Both the position numbers and the translations under genes were made by a program. A stretch of DNA of 64,000 nt from Podocnemis expansa (lineage: Eukaryota > Chordata > Testudines > Podocnemididae): contig ML681992.1 of NCBI GenBank assembly GCA_007922195.1, forward strand, positions 43,798,661-43,862,660, written 5' to 3'. The notes below the pieces were generated by a model, which saw nothing but the letters and a program-made list of their open reading frames with translations, was not told where the DNA came from and ran no database searches. Of this stretch, positions 34,665 through 46,140 are shown one piece after another; positions within the stretch are counted from its first letter, which is position 1, and each line of letters starts with the position of its first letter.

Positions 34665-35224
34665 CAAGGCTGGATTAACAGAGGGGCTATAGGGGCTGAA
34701 ACCCAGGGTCCTGGCCTGAAAGGGGGCCCCAGGCTCCAGCCCCTAAGGCCCCTGCAAGATCCACCCCACCCCACCATCACACTTAGCCTTCACAGTGCCG
34801 TCAGGGCTTGACGGGTGCGGGGGGGCGCCTGTCAGTACTAAAGGCGGGCCTGGACCAGAGACCAGGCTCCGTGTTCCTGCCCCACCCCTGGGCTGGCTAG
34901 CCTGCCTCTGGGGGTGAGGCAGGCTGGCACGTGTTTGCTCCCCTTTGGGGGCGGAGCTAGCTGGCATGCAGTGCAGTCTCTGGCATGGCCTTCCAGGGCC
35001 CGTGGGTGTGAAGGGTCACACTGAAGGCTGCACTGTGCTCCAGCGGGCCCTGTCCCAGGTGGTAGACAAGCTGGACTGGGGCCAGAATGGGAGTGATGCA
35101 GAGAGTAGTCTTTGGACCTGCCCGTGCCAGTCCATCCAGAGACTGCCATGGTAGGGGGCCAGGGCTCTAGGCCAAGGGGGACCCACAGTGGTGGGGCAGC
35201 CCAAGGCCCCTTAATCCAGCCCTG
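34665..35224. mobile_element. hAT-like element, CAGGGCTGGATTAA ends
   Basis: Starts CAAGGCTGGATTAAC and ends CCTTAATCCAGCCCTG. Flanks CATTTAAC (34657-34664) and CTTTTAAG (35225-35232) match at 6 of 8. GC-rich interior; overlapping open frames on both strands carry no transposase motif. Confidence 0.75.
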
Positions 35225-35235
35225 CTTTTAAGTTC

Positions 35236-35560
35236 TGAAGGGTCCTTTATGATCATCTGGCCTAATTTTCCACATAACATAGGGCATAGAATTTCACTCA
35301 GTAATTCCTGCATTATAGGTTCCAGAGGCAGAAGAAGTCACTATCTTCATCTAGTTCTAGTCTGACCTCTTGCATAACACAAGTCGTGCAACTTCTCTGA
35401 AAAATTCATGGTTAAACCCAAACCCACCATCTACTCTTGATTTAAAGACATCCAATACTAGAATCCATCTTATCCAGTAGTTAACTACCCTAATAAAAAA
35501 ATTGACATTTTCAGTCTGAATTTATCTGGCTTCAGCTTCCTACCATGGGGTTCTGGGTTG
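35236..35560 (-). mobile_element. CR1 3' fragment
   Basis: The - strand matches the CR1 3' region: complement of TCATCTAGTTCTAGTCTGACC and of TCAGTCTGAATTTATCTGGC. Heavily diverged. Confidence 0.6.
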
Positions 35561-35570
35561 CCTTATTAAA

Positions 35571-35815
35571 GCTGGTCTACCCTGGAAACATACACTGTCA
35601 TAGCTATATGTTTCGGGGACAACTAATCCATACCCAAAGAGATACAGCTATGACAACCTAAGCCTGGTGTAGCCAGGGCTAGATAGATGGAAGAACTCTT
35701 CTGTCAACCTCACTAGTGCTTCCTGGGAGATGGGTTGACTAAAGCAATGGGAGAAGCCGCCCCCACCATAGACCATGTCGACAGTGAAACAGCATTTCAA
35801 GTATAGACATAGTCT
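35571..35815. mobile_element. MITE-like element with TATAGACATAG end
   Basis: Left GCTGGTCTACCCTGG and right GTATAGACATAGTC resemble the GGCTATGTCTACAC group. The interior has GTCATAGCTATATG and TACAGCTATGAC as an inverted pair. No duplication found. Confidence 0.45.
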
Positions 35816-37795
35816 CAGATTAACAAGGCCAGGGTGGAGCTATAGCAGTGGTGTGAGTTTGCTGCCGTGGGCAGAGGAGGAGCTGCGGGCAGACGGGCAG
35901 GGGTGGCTGCTCCTCCACCCACAGCTCTGGCCCCAAAGCAGGGGCTGGGCTGCCTCTCTGCCTCCCTCCTCTTCTCAATGCTCCACTGGGAAGTGGGCAG
36001 GAAGCTTCTGGTCACACAACTGGAAGCAGGACTGGCCAGGCCAACCCTAAAGAGTAAGGGGCCTGTCCAGAAAGCAGGAGTTAGCTACACCCCTGAGCGA
36101 GCCCTTTATTATTGGAAAGAACCTAGAAAGTATAATAGAGATAGGAGCCTTTCTACAGATTTTTAAAACCATGACATAATTCTCTATTGGAGATGTCATT
36201 TTTCTAATAATTCTGCAGACATTTCCATAAGAGAATTCTGTGAGTGGCTGAACATTCTTGATGGCTCAGCCCTCAAAGAGGACCTGAGCATCCTGCAGAA
36301 TTAGGGCCTTATTTGATATCTGTGTTCTGAATTGTCTGTCCAACCTGTCCCTTGCCCTGCTCCCCAAACACATATAGAGATTACATATGAGCACAGCGGG
36401 AGGTAAACCTGGTGAGGATGCGTACACAAGGGATTAGCAATGAGCCAGGTGGAAATTCATGTTTTGCCTTTCCATGAATAGTTTAACTAAGTGCTTGAGG
36501 TCTGCAGAGTGCCAAAGGACTCTGTAAATCCACCTTCTTCACAGCCTATACACAATGTGCCCCAGGTAGTGCATAGCCGGGATTCATCACCAAATTTGGA
36601 CCACTGACATTAGTTTCCAATGGTGAAGCATGACATGAATGCTGATCCATGTACTCCTGCAACAACACTGAAAAAGGAACATCAGTTAAGACAAGACAGG
36701 AAAATCTGAGCTGCATCAACCCACATTTCTGTCACAACACTCCAACCACACTCATTCTCCTTACAAAAGAACATTGATGCTCATTATGGGTTTAACAAGG
36801 TCTCAGAAATAGTCCCATGTTGAGGTAAATTTGTAGCATAAGATCCTCCTCAGCTGTAAAACAGCACCGTTGATCTTTGGCTGCCATTTCTCATATGCGA
36901 GCATACAAGACACTCAGAATGGGTAATGGTTTGGGTCCCCATTATAACAATAACAAACTTGTCTATGCTGCTGGGTTTTTCTTGTTTAAATTGTCAACCT
37001 TGATATTGTGGCTGCTTCATGTAGCACAAGGAACTGAAGCTTGTAAGGTAATATACTGTGTGTTCTTATAAATAAGTGTATATAGCTGGTAGCAGAGTAT
37101 TCTAAGTGGAAGGCCCATAAGTCCCTCCCTCTAGCATTATATCAGAGTCTGATTTTCAACCTGTGGTCAATATTTAATGGATTTCCAGGCCTATCTGTTG
37201 AGTGGGGTATATCATGTTTTGACTACTAGGCATTGAATTATATACTAACTAATTGTTACACTGAACAAAAGTGAGACCAATATGCAAAGTGAGAACTCCA
37301 TTATCTAAAGATGATCCTTGTTTGTTCCTATACCTTTCACACTAGAAACAAAAAATCCCTGTAGTGATTTGGATAAGATGGGCATACTCCTCTGTCCTCC
37401 TAAAAGCCTGTCCTCAAAAAACCTGACACACCAGGCAACATTCTTCTTGCCTAGGAGATTTTTGATGGCTAAGAGGAATTGCCAGTGCCCATATAAGATA
37501 TAGGCCTTTCCAGAGACTCCTGCATCAGAATCTGATGTCACTTATAGTGGTTTTATGCTTGTGACACAGTATAAGTAAAATCAGACTCGTGTCTATCATG
37601 CAACTCTGAGGACAGAATTAAACCTTTGAACTCAGTGTGTAAACTTTGTGAACCTAAGATTATCACTGATGGCTTAACACTGGTCATGAATGGTTGGGCC
37701 TTACTTGCATATGAATCTACTTACTCTGAAAATGACAGATGCATGCAGCCATTATGTTTTCCTCTACTTTTTTCTATCTTGCTAGCCCAAGCATT
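35816..37795. other. Anonymous DNA
   Basis: GC-richer at 35840-36070; otherwise nothing recognisable. Confidence 0.4.
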
Positions 37796-37803
37796 CATAA
37801 ATC

Positions 37804-38170
37804 ATGGTAACTTGCCTGCCGGGTGGGAAAGTTGTGGATCTCTTGAGACATCTAGACAGACTAATGTGCAGCGCTGGGCAGAAGCTGGTGGTTGTAATAC
37901 ATGTAGGTACCAATGACATAGGGAAAGACAGGAGAAAGCTCGTGGAGCCTAAAATTAGGCAGCTAGGTAACAGATTGAAATCTAGGCCCTCCATAGGAGC
38001 ATTCTCTGAAATGCTGTGAGTTCCATGGACAGAGGCATGGACAGACAGAACTGCAGGGTCTCAATGGGTGGATGAGATGATGGTGTAGGAAGGAGGGGCT
38101 TAGATTTATTAGGAGCCGTGGAACCTTTTGGGAAAGGGGGAGCCTATACAGGAAGAATGAGCTCCACCTA
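37804..38170 (+). pseudogene. CR1-type ORF1 SGNH esterase fragment
   Basis: Contains GQKLVVVIHVGTNDIG followed by a basic stretch. In the next segment NELHLN lies in the position of the catalytic His block (around 38155-38175). The N-terminal half is missing and stops interrupt the rest. The esterase of CR1 ORF1 is thought to assist the retrotransposition particle. Confidence 0.75.
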
Positions 38171-38439
38171 AATTAAAATGGAACTGAATTGCTGGCACAT
38201 AAAATTAAAGTTTACGGAACAATTTTTAAACTAAGGGCTGGGAGAAAGCTGCCAGATATGGAGGAGCATATGGTTCAGACAGACAAATTTCTTGGGAAGG
38301 ATCTATTTAATGGAGATTCTCTATGTCCTAGCAAGGAAGAGGATGGCAGAGGATAAAATATGGGTAGGATCTGCTGAGAAACAGTCAAGCGAAAATGAGA
38401 CCAATTCAGTTATATCACATAATGGTAGACAGCTAAAAC

Positions 38440-38720
38440 GTTACAATTTTTTTAAGTGCTTATATACAAATGCTAAAAGTCTAAATACTAAAATGGATTT
38501 ACCTGAGCACCTGATATTAAATGAAGGTACTGCTATAATAGGCATTGCAGAAACCTGGTGAAAATAAGATAATCAATGGGACCCAGTAATGTCAGGGTAC
38601 AATGTATTTCGGAAGGATAGAATAGATCAGGCTGATAGGGGAATGGCACTATATGTGAAAGAAAGCACAGAAAAGCAAGAATGTAGCAATGGGGATATAC
38701 TACCGACCACCTGACAAAGA
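38440..38720 (+). pseudogene. CR1-type ORF2 endonuclease fragment
   Basis: CLYTNAKSLNTKMDLPEHL, then IIGIAETW (N-terminal endonuclease blocks), a stop, then MSGYNVFRKDR and ALYVKES. This is an apurinic-like endonuclease that nicks target DNA in active elements. The remainder is lost or frameshifted before the hAT insertion. Confidence 0.8.
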
Positions 38721-40129
38721 CAGTGGTAGTGACTGTGAAATGCACAGGGAGGTTGGAGATACTCTAAAAATTAACAAAAAACTCAATAATAGTGGAAGAG
38801 TTGAACAGTCCGCACATGGAGTGGGCACATATCATCTCAGGATAAGATATAGAGATGAAGTTTCTTGACACCTTAAATGAAGCAGCTAGTCCTGGAATCT
38901 ACAAGGGGAAAGGCAATTCTTAATTTAGTCCTAAGTGGAGCACAGGCTCTGGTCCAAAAGGAGAATATAGCTGAGCTCAGCTGCTTGGAAATAGTGACCA
39001 TAACAGACCATAACATCAGTGGTTAAAGTTTTATTTGCTGGGCCCCAGAACCCTCCTAATCTCTGGTGCCCCTTCATGCATGTGTGTGCCCCAGTAATAA
39101 TATGAGTTCAAAAGAAACTGCTTGAGCCCCACCAGCTCTTTCCTCACAAATGAAGCACAGTCTCAAATCCACATCACCCCAACCTTGTCCACTAGTGCCC
39201 ACATCAGATGCCTCTTTCCCCATGTCCTCCTTAGCCCCATCCCCATTCCCTAAGCTTTGTGCCCCCAAGCCCCGCTCCAGCCCTCCTAACACCCACCCCC
39301 AGTCTTCACCCCCTTCATCCCCCAACTCCCTGCACGCCTTCCTAGCACTCTTCAGTCCCTTGTCTCCATTCCCACATTCCACTCTTCTGCAGCCCTCCCA
39401 ACCCCTTCCATAGCGCTCCAGCCCTCCAACCTCGCCAGCTCCTACCCAGTCCCCACTACAGCCCTTCATAGTCCCTTCCACCACTACTCAGCCCCCACCA
39501 GCCCCTACCAAGTTGTTCCCCACTACTAAGTGGGTTTCAGGTCCGGGATTCCAGTAGCAACAACCACCGAGATGCACATAGCAGGAAATGAAGTGTTCTA
39601 TTAACTAACAGATTGCTTAACTAAATATCCAGATAAAAGTGATATACCCAAAGTTAAACATAAAGCAATATAGACAGGCTTACAACCCAATCAGCAGTTG
39701 GGGACCCCACTTCACGACCGCGGGCTTCAGCAGGGGAGTGATGTCCTCCAAGGCACCATTCAAGGTCCTACCGCGAAGTCCAGTGAAGTCAGGGGAACAA
39801 GCTATTGTTATAGCCCATTACTTACAGGGAGGGGTGATCAGGCCCTCTCCTGGTCACCTAGACTGTCTGCTGGGGTGTTGATTCCCACCACCTTTATCCT
39901 ACAATCTAACACCTAGATAATTACTTGTTTACTACATAGTCTAGCAAAATGGAAATGTGTTTAGGGGAGGGGACCTCCATTGCCCACTATTGTTATACCA
40001 TCACAAAGTCTTCCGATTCCCCTACACAAGTCTTCTTGTCCCCATGCCCCCATCTTGACTCCTTGCTCCAGTGACTTGCAGTGCTCCAGACCCCTCCATT
40101 CCCACCCCCCAGTCTCCAGCTCAACTTGT

Positions 40130-40480
40130 CCACAACCTCCTGCTGGCACGGCACTTTGTGCTTCCCCTTTGGGCTCTCAGACTCCACAACCAGTGCGGCA
40201 AGCAGCAGCAGCAACACAGTCAGGAGCAGCAACTGCAAGGCGATGGCAGGTGGAAAGCACATGGCTAAGGCTGCCGGATTGGCTAGGAGTGGAGCAAGCA
40301 GGGGGATCATGTGTGTGCCACATGTGATCTCCCTACTCGCTTTGCTCTCAGACAACCCAGCAGCCCCACGCCATGTGCTCTCCGCCCATCGCCGGCTCTC
40401 AGTCACTGCTCCTGGCCGCACTGCTGCTTGCCCCACTGCTTGGGGTGTCTGAGACCCCAAAGGGGAAGCACAAGGTGGCA
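40130..40480. repeat. Imperfect 350-bp palindrome inside the hAT
   Basis: Around 40150-40180 the sequence TTTGTGCTTCCCCTTTGGGC, followed by CTCAGACTCC, is matched in reverse complement at about 40441-40475. The centre is near 40312. Open frames on opposite strands (115-155 codons) mirror each other because of this symmetry. Confidence 0.75.
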
Positions 40481-40621
40481 GGGGTTAAAGTAAGGGGGAA
40501 CATAACAGAATGCTGTGTTCTACTGCATTATTCTATTTTTAGGGGCCCCAGAATGCTGGCTCCTAAAATTTGTGGGCCTCGGAATGGCATTCTGGTGCGT
40601 TCCCCCTTACTTTAACCCCTG
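40479..40621. mobile_element. 143-bp unit with perfect 23-bp inverted ends
   Basis: 40479-40501 and 40599-40621 are perfect reverse complements starting CAGGGGTTAAAGTAAGG. Its right end coincides with the right end of the 1.6-kb hAT. Either a small hAT MITE sits at the edge or the large element's terminus was duplicated in inverted form. No separate 8-bp flank on the left. Confidence 0.8.
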
Positions 40622-41402
40622 CCTAACATAATAATATTTAATATTCCTATTTGGGGAAAAAACACCAAAGCAGCGCACCAGAGTAGCATTTAATTTCAGA
40701 AAAGAGAATTACACAAAAATGAGAAAGTTAAACAGAAATTAAAAGGTACAGTGCGAAAGTGAAATCCCTGCAAACTGCATGGAAATTTTGTAAAGATACC
40801 ATAATAGAAACTCAATTTTAATGTATACCCCACATTAAAAAAACATAATGTGCATAAGAAGACCAAAAAAAGGCCACTGTGACTAAACACCGAAGTAAAA
40901 CAAATGGTTAGAGGCAAAAAGGTGCCTTTTAAATAAGTGGACATTAAATCCTATTGAGGAGAATAGAGTGGAGCATAACCTCTAGGAAGGGAAGTGTAAG
41001 AATATAATCAGGAAGGCCAAAAGAGAATTTGAAGTACAGCTAGTCAAAATGTAATTAAAAAAAATATTTTTAAGTACAGCAAAAGCAGAAAGGCAGCTAA
41101 ATGAACATTGGGGGACACTGGACAATTGAGATGCTAAAGGAGAACTCAAGGAAGATAAGACCATGGTGGAGAAACTAAAAGAATTCTTTGCATTGGTCTT
41201 CGTGGCTAAGGATGTGAAGGAGATTCCCAAACATGAGCCATTCTTTTAGGTGGCAAATCTGAGCAACTGTGCCAGATTGTGGTGTATTTAGAGGAGATTT
41301 TGGAACATATTGATAAATCAAAAGAGTAATAAATCACTAGGACCAGATGGTATCCACCAAGAGTTCTGTCGGAACTCAAATGTGAAATTTCAGAACTGCT
41401 AA

Positions 41403-42660
41403 GTGATATGTAACCTATCATTTAAATCAGCTTCTGGGGATGAGTGGAGGGTAGCTTATGTGACACCAAAATTTAAAAAAGGCTCCAGAAGCAATCCTGG
41501 CAATTACATGCTGGTAAACCTAACTTCAGTACCAGGCAGACTGACTGAAACTATAGTAAAGAACAAAATTATCAGACACATAAATGAATTTAATTTGTTG
41601 GGAAAGAGTCGCCTTAGTTTTTGTAAAGGGAACTCATATCTTCCCAATGTACTAGAATTCTTTGAGAGGGTTGAGAACCATGTCGCTAATGGTAATCCAC
41701 TGGGTGCAGTGTAATTAAATTTTTAAAAAGCCTTTGACAAGGTTCCTTACCAAGGCTCTTAAGCAAAGTAAGTAGTCTTGGGATAAGAGGGAAGGCCCTC
41801 TCCTGGGACAGTAACTGCTTCAAAGACAGGAAAGATAGGGTAGGAATAAATGGTTAGTTTTCAGAATGGAGAGAGGTAGATAGTGGTGTCCCCCCAAGGA
41901 GTCTATAGTGGATCCAGTACTGTTCAACATTTTCATAAATAATCTGGAAAAGGAGGTGAACGGTGAGATAGCAAAATTTGCAGATGAGACAAAAATTACT
42001 CAAGTTAGAACAAACAAATCTATTTATCGCATGAGCTTTTGAGAGAGAAATCCCACTTCATGAGATGCTTGAAGATGGAGAACTTACAGAATGGGAGGAA
42101 AAATAAATAAATAAACTTAATATCATGGTTACCCCTTTGGAACTGCTCAAGAATAGTAAGCCCAAAGAAGACTGCAAGAATTTACAAAAGTATCTCACAA
42201 AACAGGGTAACTAGGCAAGAAAATGGCGGATGAAATTTGATTACTTTGATAAATGCAAAGTAATGCACATTGAAAACATAAACCCAACCATACATAAAAA
42301 TGATGGATCTAAATTAGCTGTTACCACTTAAGAAAAAGATCCTGGAGTCATTGTAGGTAGTTTTCTGAATATATTCACTCACTGTTCAATGGCAGTCAAA
42401 AAGGCTAATAGAATATTAGGAACCATTAGGAAAGGGATAGATAATAAGACAGAAGATATTTTATTGCTGCTTTATGAATCTATGGTATGCCCATATTTTG
42501 AATAGTGTGTGTAGATCTGGTTGTCTCATCTCAAAAAAATATATTTTGGAATTGGAAAAGGTGCAGAAAAAGACAACTAAAATGATTAGGGGTATGGAAA
42601 AATTTCCATATGAGGATGGTATAGAAAGTTTAGAATTTTTCAGCTTGGAGAAGAGATGAC
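41403..42660 (+). pseudogene. CR1-type ORF2 reverse transcriptase, decayed
   Basis: WRVAYVTPKFKKGSRSNPGN, then LVNLTSVPGRLTE and ETIVKNKI mark the fingers; later KKTTKMIRGMEKFPYED and LEFFSLEKR mark the C-terminal part. The catalytic motif region (about 41710-41990) is frameshifted, and the PLE insertion follows near 42000. The order matches the two better-kept CR1 copies in this window. Confidence 0.8.
42000..42139. mobile_element. PLE insertion with inverted layout inside the LINE
   Basis: Starts with a - strand tail (ATTTATCGCATGAGC, CCCACTTCATGAGATGC) and ends with the + strand terminus GGTTACCCCTTTGGAAC. CTCAAGTTAGAA on the left and CTCAAGAATAGT on the right may be a diverged duplication; a related LINE reads CAAGATAGTTAAG there. 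This would be a shortened inverted pair. Confidence 0.65.
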
Positions 42661-43112
42661 TAAGGGAGGATATGATGGAGGTCTATAAAATCATAACAGA
42701 ACTGAGAAAGTAAGCAAGGAATTGTTAATTACTCCTTCACATAATATGTGAATGGCGGGGGTCACCATATTAAAAGGTATCAGGTTTTCAATTAAGAAAA
42801 AGTAGAATTTCTAAACACAAAACAATCAACCTGTGGAGCTCCTTTCCAGAGGATGTTGTTAGGGGCAAGACTATAATGGAGTACAAATAAGAAGTAGATA
42901 GGTACACGGAGGATAGGTTCACCAGTGGCTATTAGCCAGGATAGGCTCAGATTGCTGTTTGCCAAAGTCAGGAAATGGCTGACATGATGGATCACTTGAT
43001 GATTACCTGTTCTATTCATTCCCACTGAAGTACCTGACATTGGCTACTGTCAGAAGACAGGCTAGGTGGATCACTGGTCTGACCCAGTATGGCCAATCTT
43101 ATGAATCTGGCT

Positions 43113-43753
43113 TAAAAATCAATTTTGGTTCCTTTTTGTCTTGTAGTTTTAACCTTTAAGGTTCACTTTTTCTCACATTTACCAGTTTTTCCCTGCAGCC
43201 GTGAGGACTTTAAACTTATCTCTCCCCCCCCACCAGCTGACATTCTTAATTCCATCTGACCCCTGCAGGCGGGGCACCAAATATTTTGCAATACATGATA
43301 AATCACAAGAACTGGCAACACAGCTGATGCAGTTTCTAGTCATGTTGGCTGAGAACTCAAGAACAGAAAAACAAAACTGTTAAGAAGGCTCTGACTTGGT
43401 GTCATGCCTATTAGAATGATTACTCTCCGTGGACTTTACCTCCAATCTATGGTAGCAAACTGGAGGTGGGGGCCATAGGTATATTTTGTCTTTTCATTTT
43501 TCCGTGCTCCCTTTGTTTTCATAGACATGGTTATTAAATGTGCAAACATTCGTTCTGGGAAAATTGAATACTTAAGTACAAATCTCAGAGAGAAATACTC
43601 CAGGCAGTTGGTACCCTTTGCTATAAATCACAATCACTTAGAAATTCAAATGTAGTACAAATGGCAAGTACACACATAATTACAATTGAATTGTAAGTTT
43701 ACAATGTGCAATAAACAACATTACGAATCACTGGACTCAGATGATGACAAGTT
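43113..43753. other. Anonymous DNA
   Basis: Nothing recognisable apart from a short C run at 43224-43230. Confidence 0.35.
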
Positions 43754-43852
43754 CTAGAGGAGTAGTAGCCTTGGTCTAGGTCAGCAAAACAAAGAAGGAG
43801 TCCTGTGGCACTTTTAAAAACTAACGAATTTATCGCATGAGCTTTTGGATTT
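43754..43852 (-). mobile_element. PLE tail fragment left of the DIRS-like element
   Basis: The - strand tail starts with the terminus in reverse (GAGGAGTAGTAGCCTTGG), then AGGAGTCCTGTGGCAC and TCGCATGAGC. It has the terminal 35 bp. An oppositely oriented tail lies at 47256-47297, across the DIRS-like element. Confidence 0.8.
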
Positions 43853-44491
43853 TACCCAAAATAAATAAATTCTTCTTCCAGTAATTGCTCCTGCTCATTC
43901 CATGCTACGTATGTACACGCCACGTGCATGGATCATCAGATAACTTTTTCCCCTAGAGTACCCATAGGGCTGGCTATGGAGCCCCTTGGAGTGATGCCAT
44001 TGTGACACTGTATATGAGGCTTAGCCAGCCCTACCCTTACCAGTTCCTTCCTCTGGCCCTGACAGTCCTGGAACAGCAGCTTGCTAGGATGAACAGCTTC
44101 CCTGTAGCCTAGGGCTAAGTGCTGGAGTACCTGTAAATTGTTAGTCATTAGTCTAAGTAGTTTAGTTAGTTAGTTCAGTGAAGCGAGCCTGCCAGCCCCA
44201 GGCTCGTAGATCCTGCCAAAGACCCATGCCTTTAGATCAGCGGTTCCCAACCTTTTCTCTGCTGTGGCACACCTTGATACCTTCAAACTTCTCGAGGCAC
44301 ACCACCATTAAAAACTCACAAATATTCAAATTAGCTCAAAATAACATGAATATTTACGAACCACAGCACAGTGGTTTGGAAATACTCCTGTGTGAGGTAG
44401 TAGGGAAGCAGATCAGGGATGGCAAGACAGGGGAGGTCAGGAGTTATTTCCAGTGGCAGGACTGAGTGTGGGGAGCCGAGCAGGGCAGGGG

Positions 44492-44591
44492 TAGGGCCAG
44501 CACAACCCAGTAAGCCTGGTAAGCACTGCAGGGGGGCGCTGGCACTTGCTCTGCTTGTAGGGGGGCGCCAGAAATGGTAGCACTGTTCCTG
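44492..44591. mobile_element. Small hAT element, family 3, nested
   Basis: Starts TAGGGCCAGCACAACCC, ends GCACTGTTCCTG; GGCAGGGG is perfect at 44484-44491 and 44592-44599. GGGGGGCGCCAGAAA is shared with the element at 60619-60785. Confidence 0.85.
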
Positions 44592-45228
44592 GGCAGGGGT
44601 GGCCAAAGACGACAAGGGCAGCCATGTGGGGAACAGCACAAGGGTGCCAAGAGAAGAGCGGAGAAAGGAGAACAGGAGTGGCTTTGGGGGGAGGTGGGGG
44701 GGAACCTAGGGAGTGGGAAGGTAGGGCAAGGGAGCACGGTGCAGCACCCACTTCCCACTTTCTCCACAGTGGCTCCCTGCAACCCAGGGCAAATTCTCAC
44801 CCTACTACTACTCCCTCCCACCCCAGTGGGTTCCATTCCCCCCTCCCCTAGCCCCCTGCTGCCTGTGATGGACCCTCCCATCACTGCAGGGGCCAGAACT
44901 ATCCCTCCAGGCCCCAGCTCATCCCCCCACAGCTACACCCCCCCAGCCAAACAGCCACCCCACAACCTCAGCTACACACCCTCTGCTAAACAGCCACTCC
45001 CACCCACCTCTGCTACACACATACCCCCTGCCCCCAACAAGCCCCAGCAGCCCCCCTCAAAGCCCTTACCTTGGCTGTTTGCAGGCTGGCTGACAGGCTG
45101 GGAGCTGCTTCCCTGCCACAAACTACTTTGTGGGGCCCCCTAAAGGGCTCACTCTCGGCCCCTACTACTACCTTCCCTGTGGCCCCACTCCCCCCCTGCA
45201 GCCCTAACCACCCCACACGACCCCCCAG

Positions 45229-45286
45229 GACACCTTTTTTGTTTTGCTGAACTGAACTAACGTGACTGTCTCTCTGGAACTTGTAA
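45229..45286 (+). mobile_element. PLE terminal fragment
   Basis: TTTGCTGAACTGAACTAACG and CTGTCTCTCTGGAAC: only the last 50 bp or so of the PLE tail, inside the hAT. Confidence 0.7.
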
Positions 45287-46140
45287 ATTATTCTTGTGTA
45301 TGATATTTTTAAAGATCTTCCCATCATGAAGCTTGTAAGTTGATCATCTTTCACTTAACATAAATGAGCTAATGCTGAACTACACAGTTAAAATGAATAT
45401 TTAAAATTTTTTTTAAAAAAGTATGAGCATTAACTAATAATTAAAAAGTGGTAACATTAATGATGGCTCAAAAATAACAAATACCACATTTAAAATGTTA
45501 GCAGTCAAATCTTACAAATGTTTCATATAGGCTTGAGTTTATGCGCACTAAACATTTAATACAAATAATTATAAGAAATAAAAATAAGTAAAAAAAGGTT
45601 CCTAGTGTGTAGCTATAAATGAAAAACACCAAATTTCAGTGAAATTCTCTGAAGTACTCAAGTTTATAAGACTCCGGCCCCCTCAAAAATATTAAATAGT
45701 AAGTACAGAAGAAGCTAAAAAATTACTTACCAAAAGAAAGACATACAGCACAGACATCACACACAGCTGTAATTATTGCCTAAGGGCAACACTGTATTTA
45801 TATGTAGCAGCCTATATGGACCTACCTGGTAAACTGATGTAACCAAAGCCAATGTAAAAATTGTCACAAAGTCAAAGGAAAAGGCAAAAGAACAGGTAAA
45901 AAAGAAAAGGAAAAGGCAATATTTCACAAAATTAAAAAATGGCAGAATAAATGGCCACGCTGAGGAATTAAAAGCAGAGCCCAAGGGAAAAGTTCTTACT
46001 ATTGTGCTGTCTGTTGCTTGCTCCTGCTTTTTTAGCATGTCAATGTGAAGGTGATGGGCAGGTAATGGTGAAATCTGCAATGCAGACGAAGCACAGATCC
46101 TAATGATAGTTTGCCTTGATGAGCCAAGAGTGAAAAGTGC
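45287..46140. other. A/T-rich interior of the hAT
   Basis: No gene recognised. Many A-rich tracts; short open frames only. Confidence 0.4.

Larger units (their letters stand above)
39017..40621. mobile_element. 1.6-kb hAT-like element inside the LINE
   Basis: Starts CAGTGGTTAAAGTTTTA and ends TTACTTTAACCCCTG. CATAACAT (39009-39016) and CCTAACAT (40622-40629) match at 7 of 8. The interior is C-rich (39150-39520 and 39970-40150), with an unrelated A/T-richer block at about 39530-39960 that may be another insertion. Near the right end lie a palindrome (40130-40480) and a 143-bp unit with perfect inverted ends. There is no transposase; open frames are low-complexity. Confidence 0.8.
37800..43112 (+). 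mobile_element. Old CR1-clade LINE carrying a hAT and a PLE insertion
   Basis: ORF1 esterase, endonuclease, reverse transcriptase and 3' region are recognisable in order on the + strand. The copy ends near TCTGACCCAGTATGGCC / AATCTTATG, a typical 3' region of this clade. Insertions: hAT at 39017-40621 and PLE at about 42000-42139. Many stops and indels. Confidence 0.85.

Noticed and set aside
39980..40460. Overlapping open frames of 115, 123 and 155 codons on both strands
   Set aside because: They mirror each other because the DNA is a palindrome inside a hAT; no conserved motif.
44574..45143. Open frame of 189 codons on the + strand
   Set aside because: Lies inside the 2.2-kb hAT, overlaps large open frames on the opposite strand and encodes Pro/Ser/Thr low complexity from a C-rich tract. 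No domain motif.
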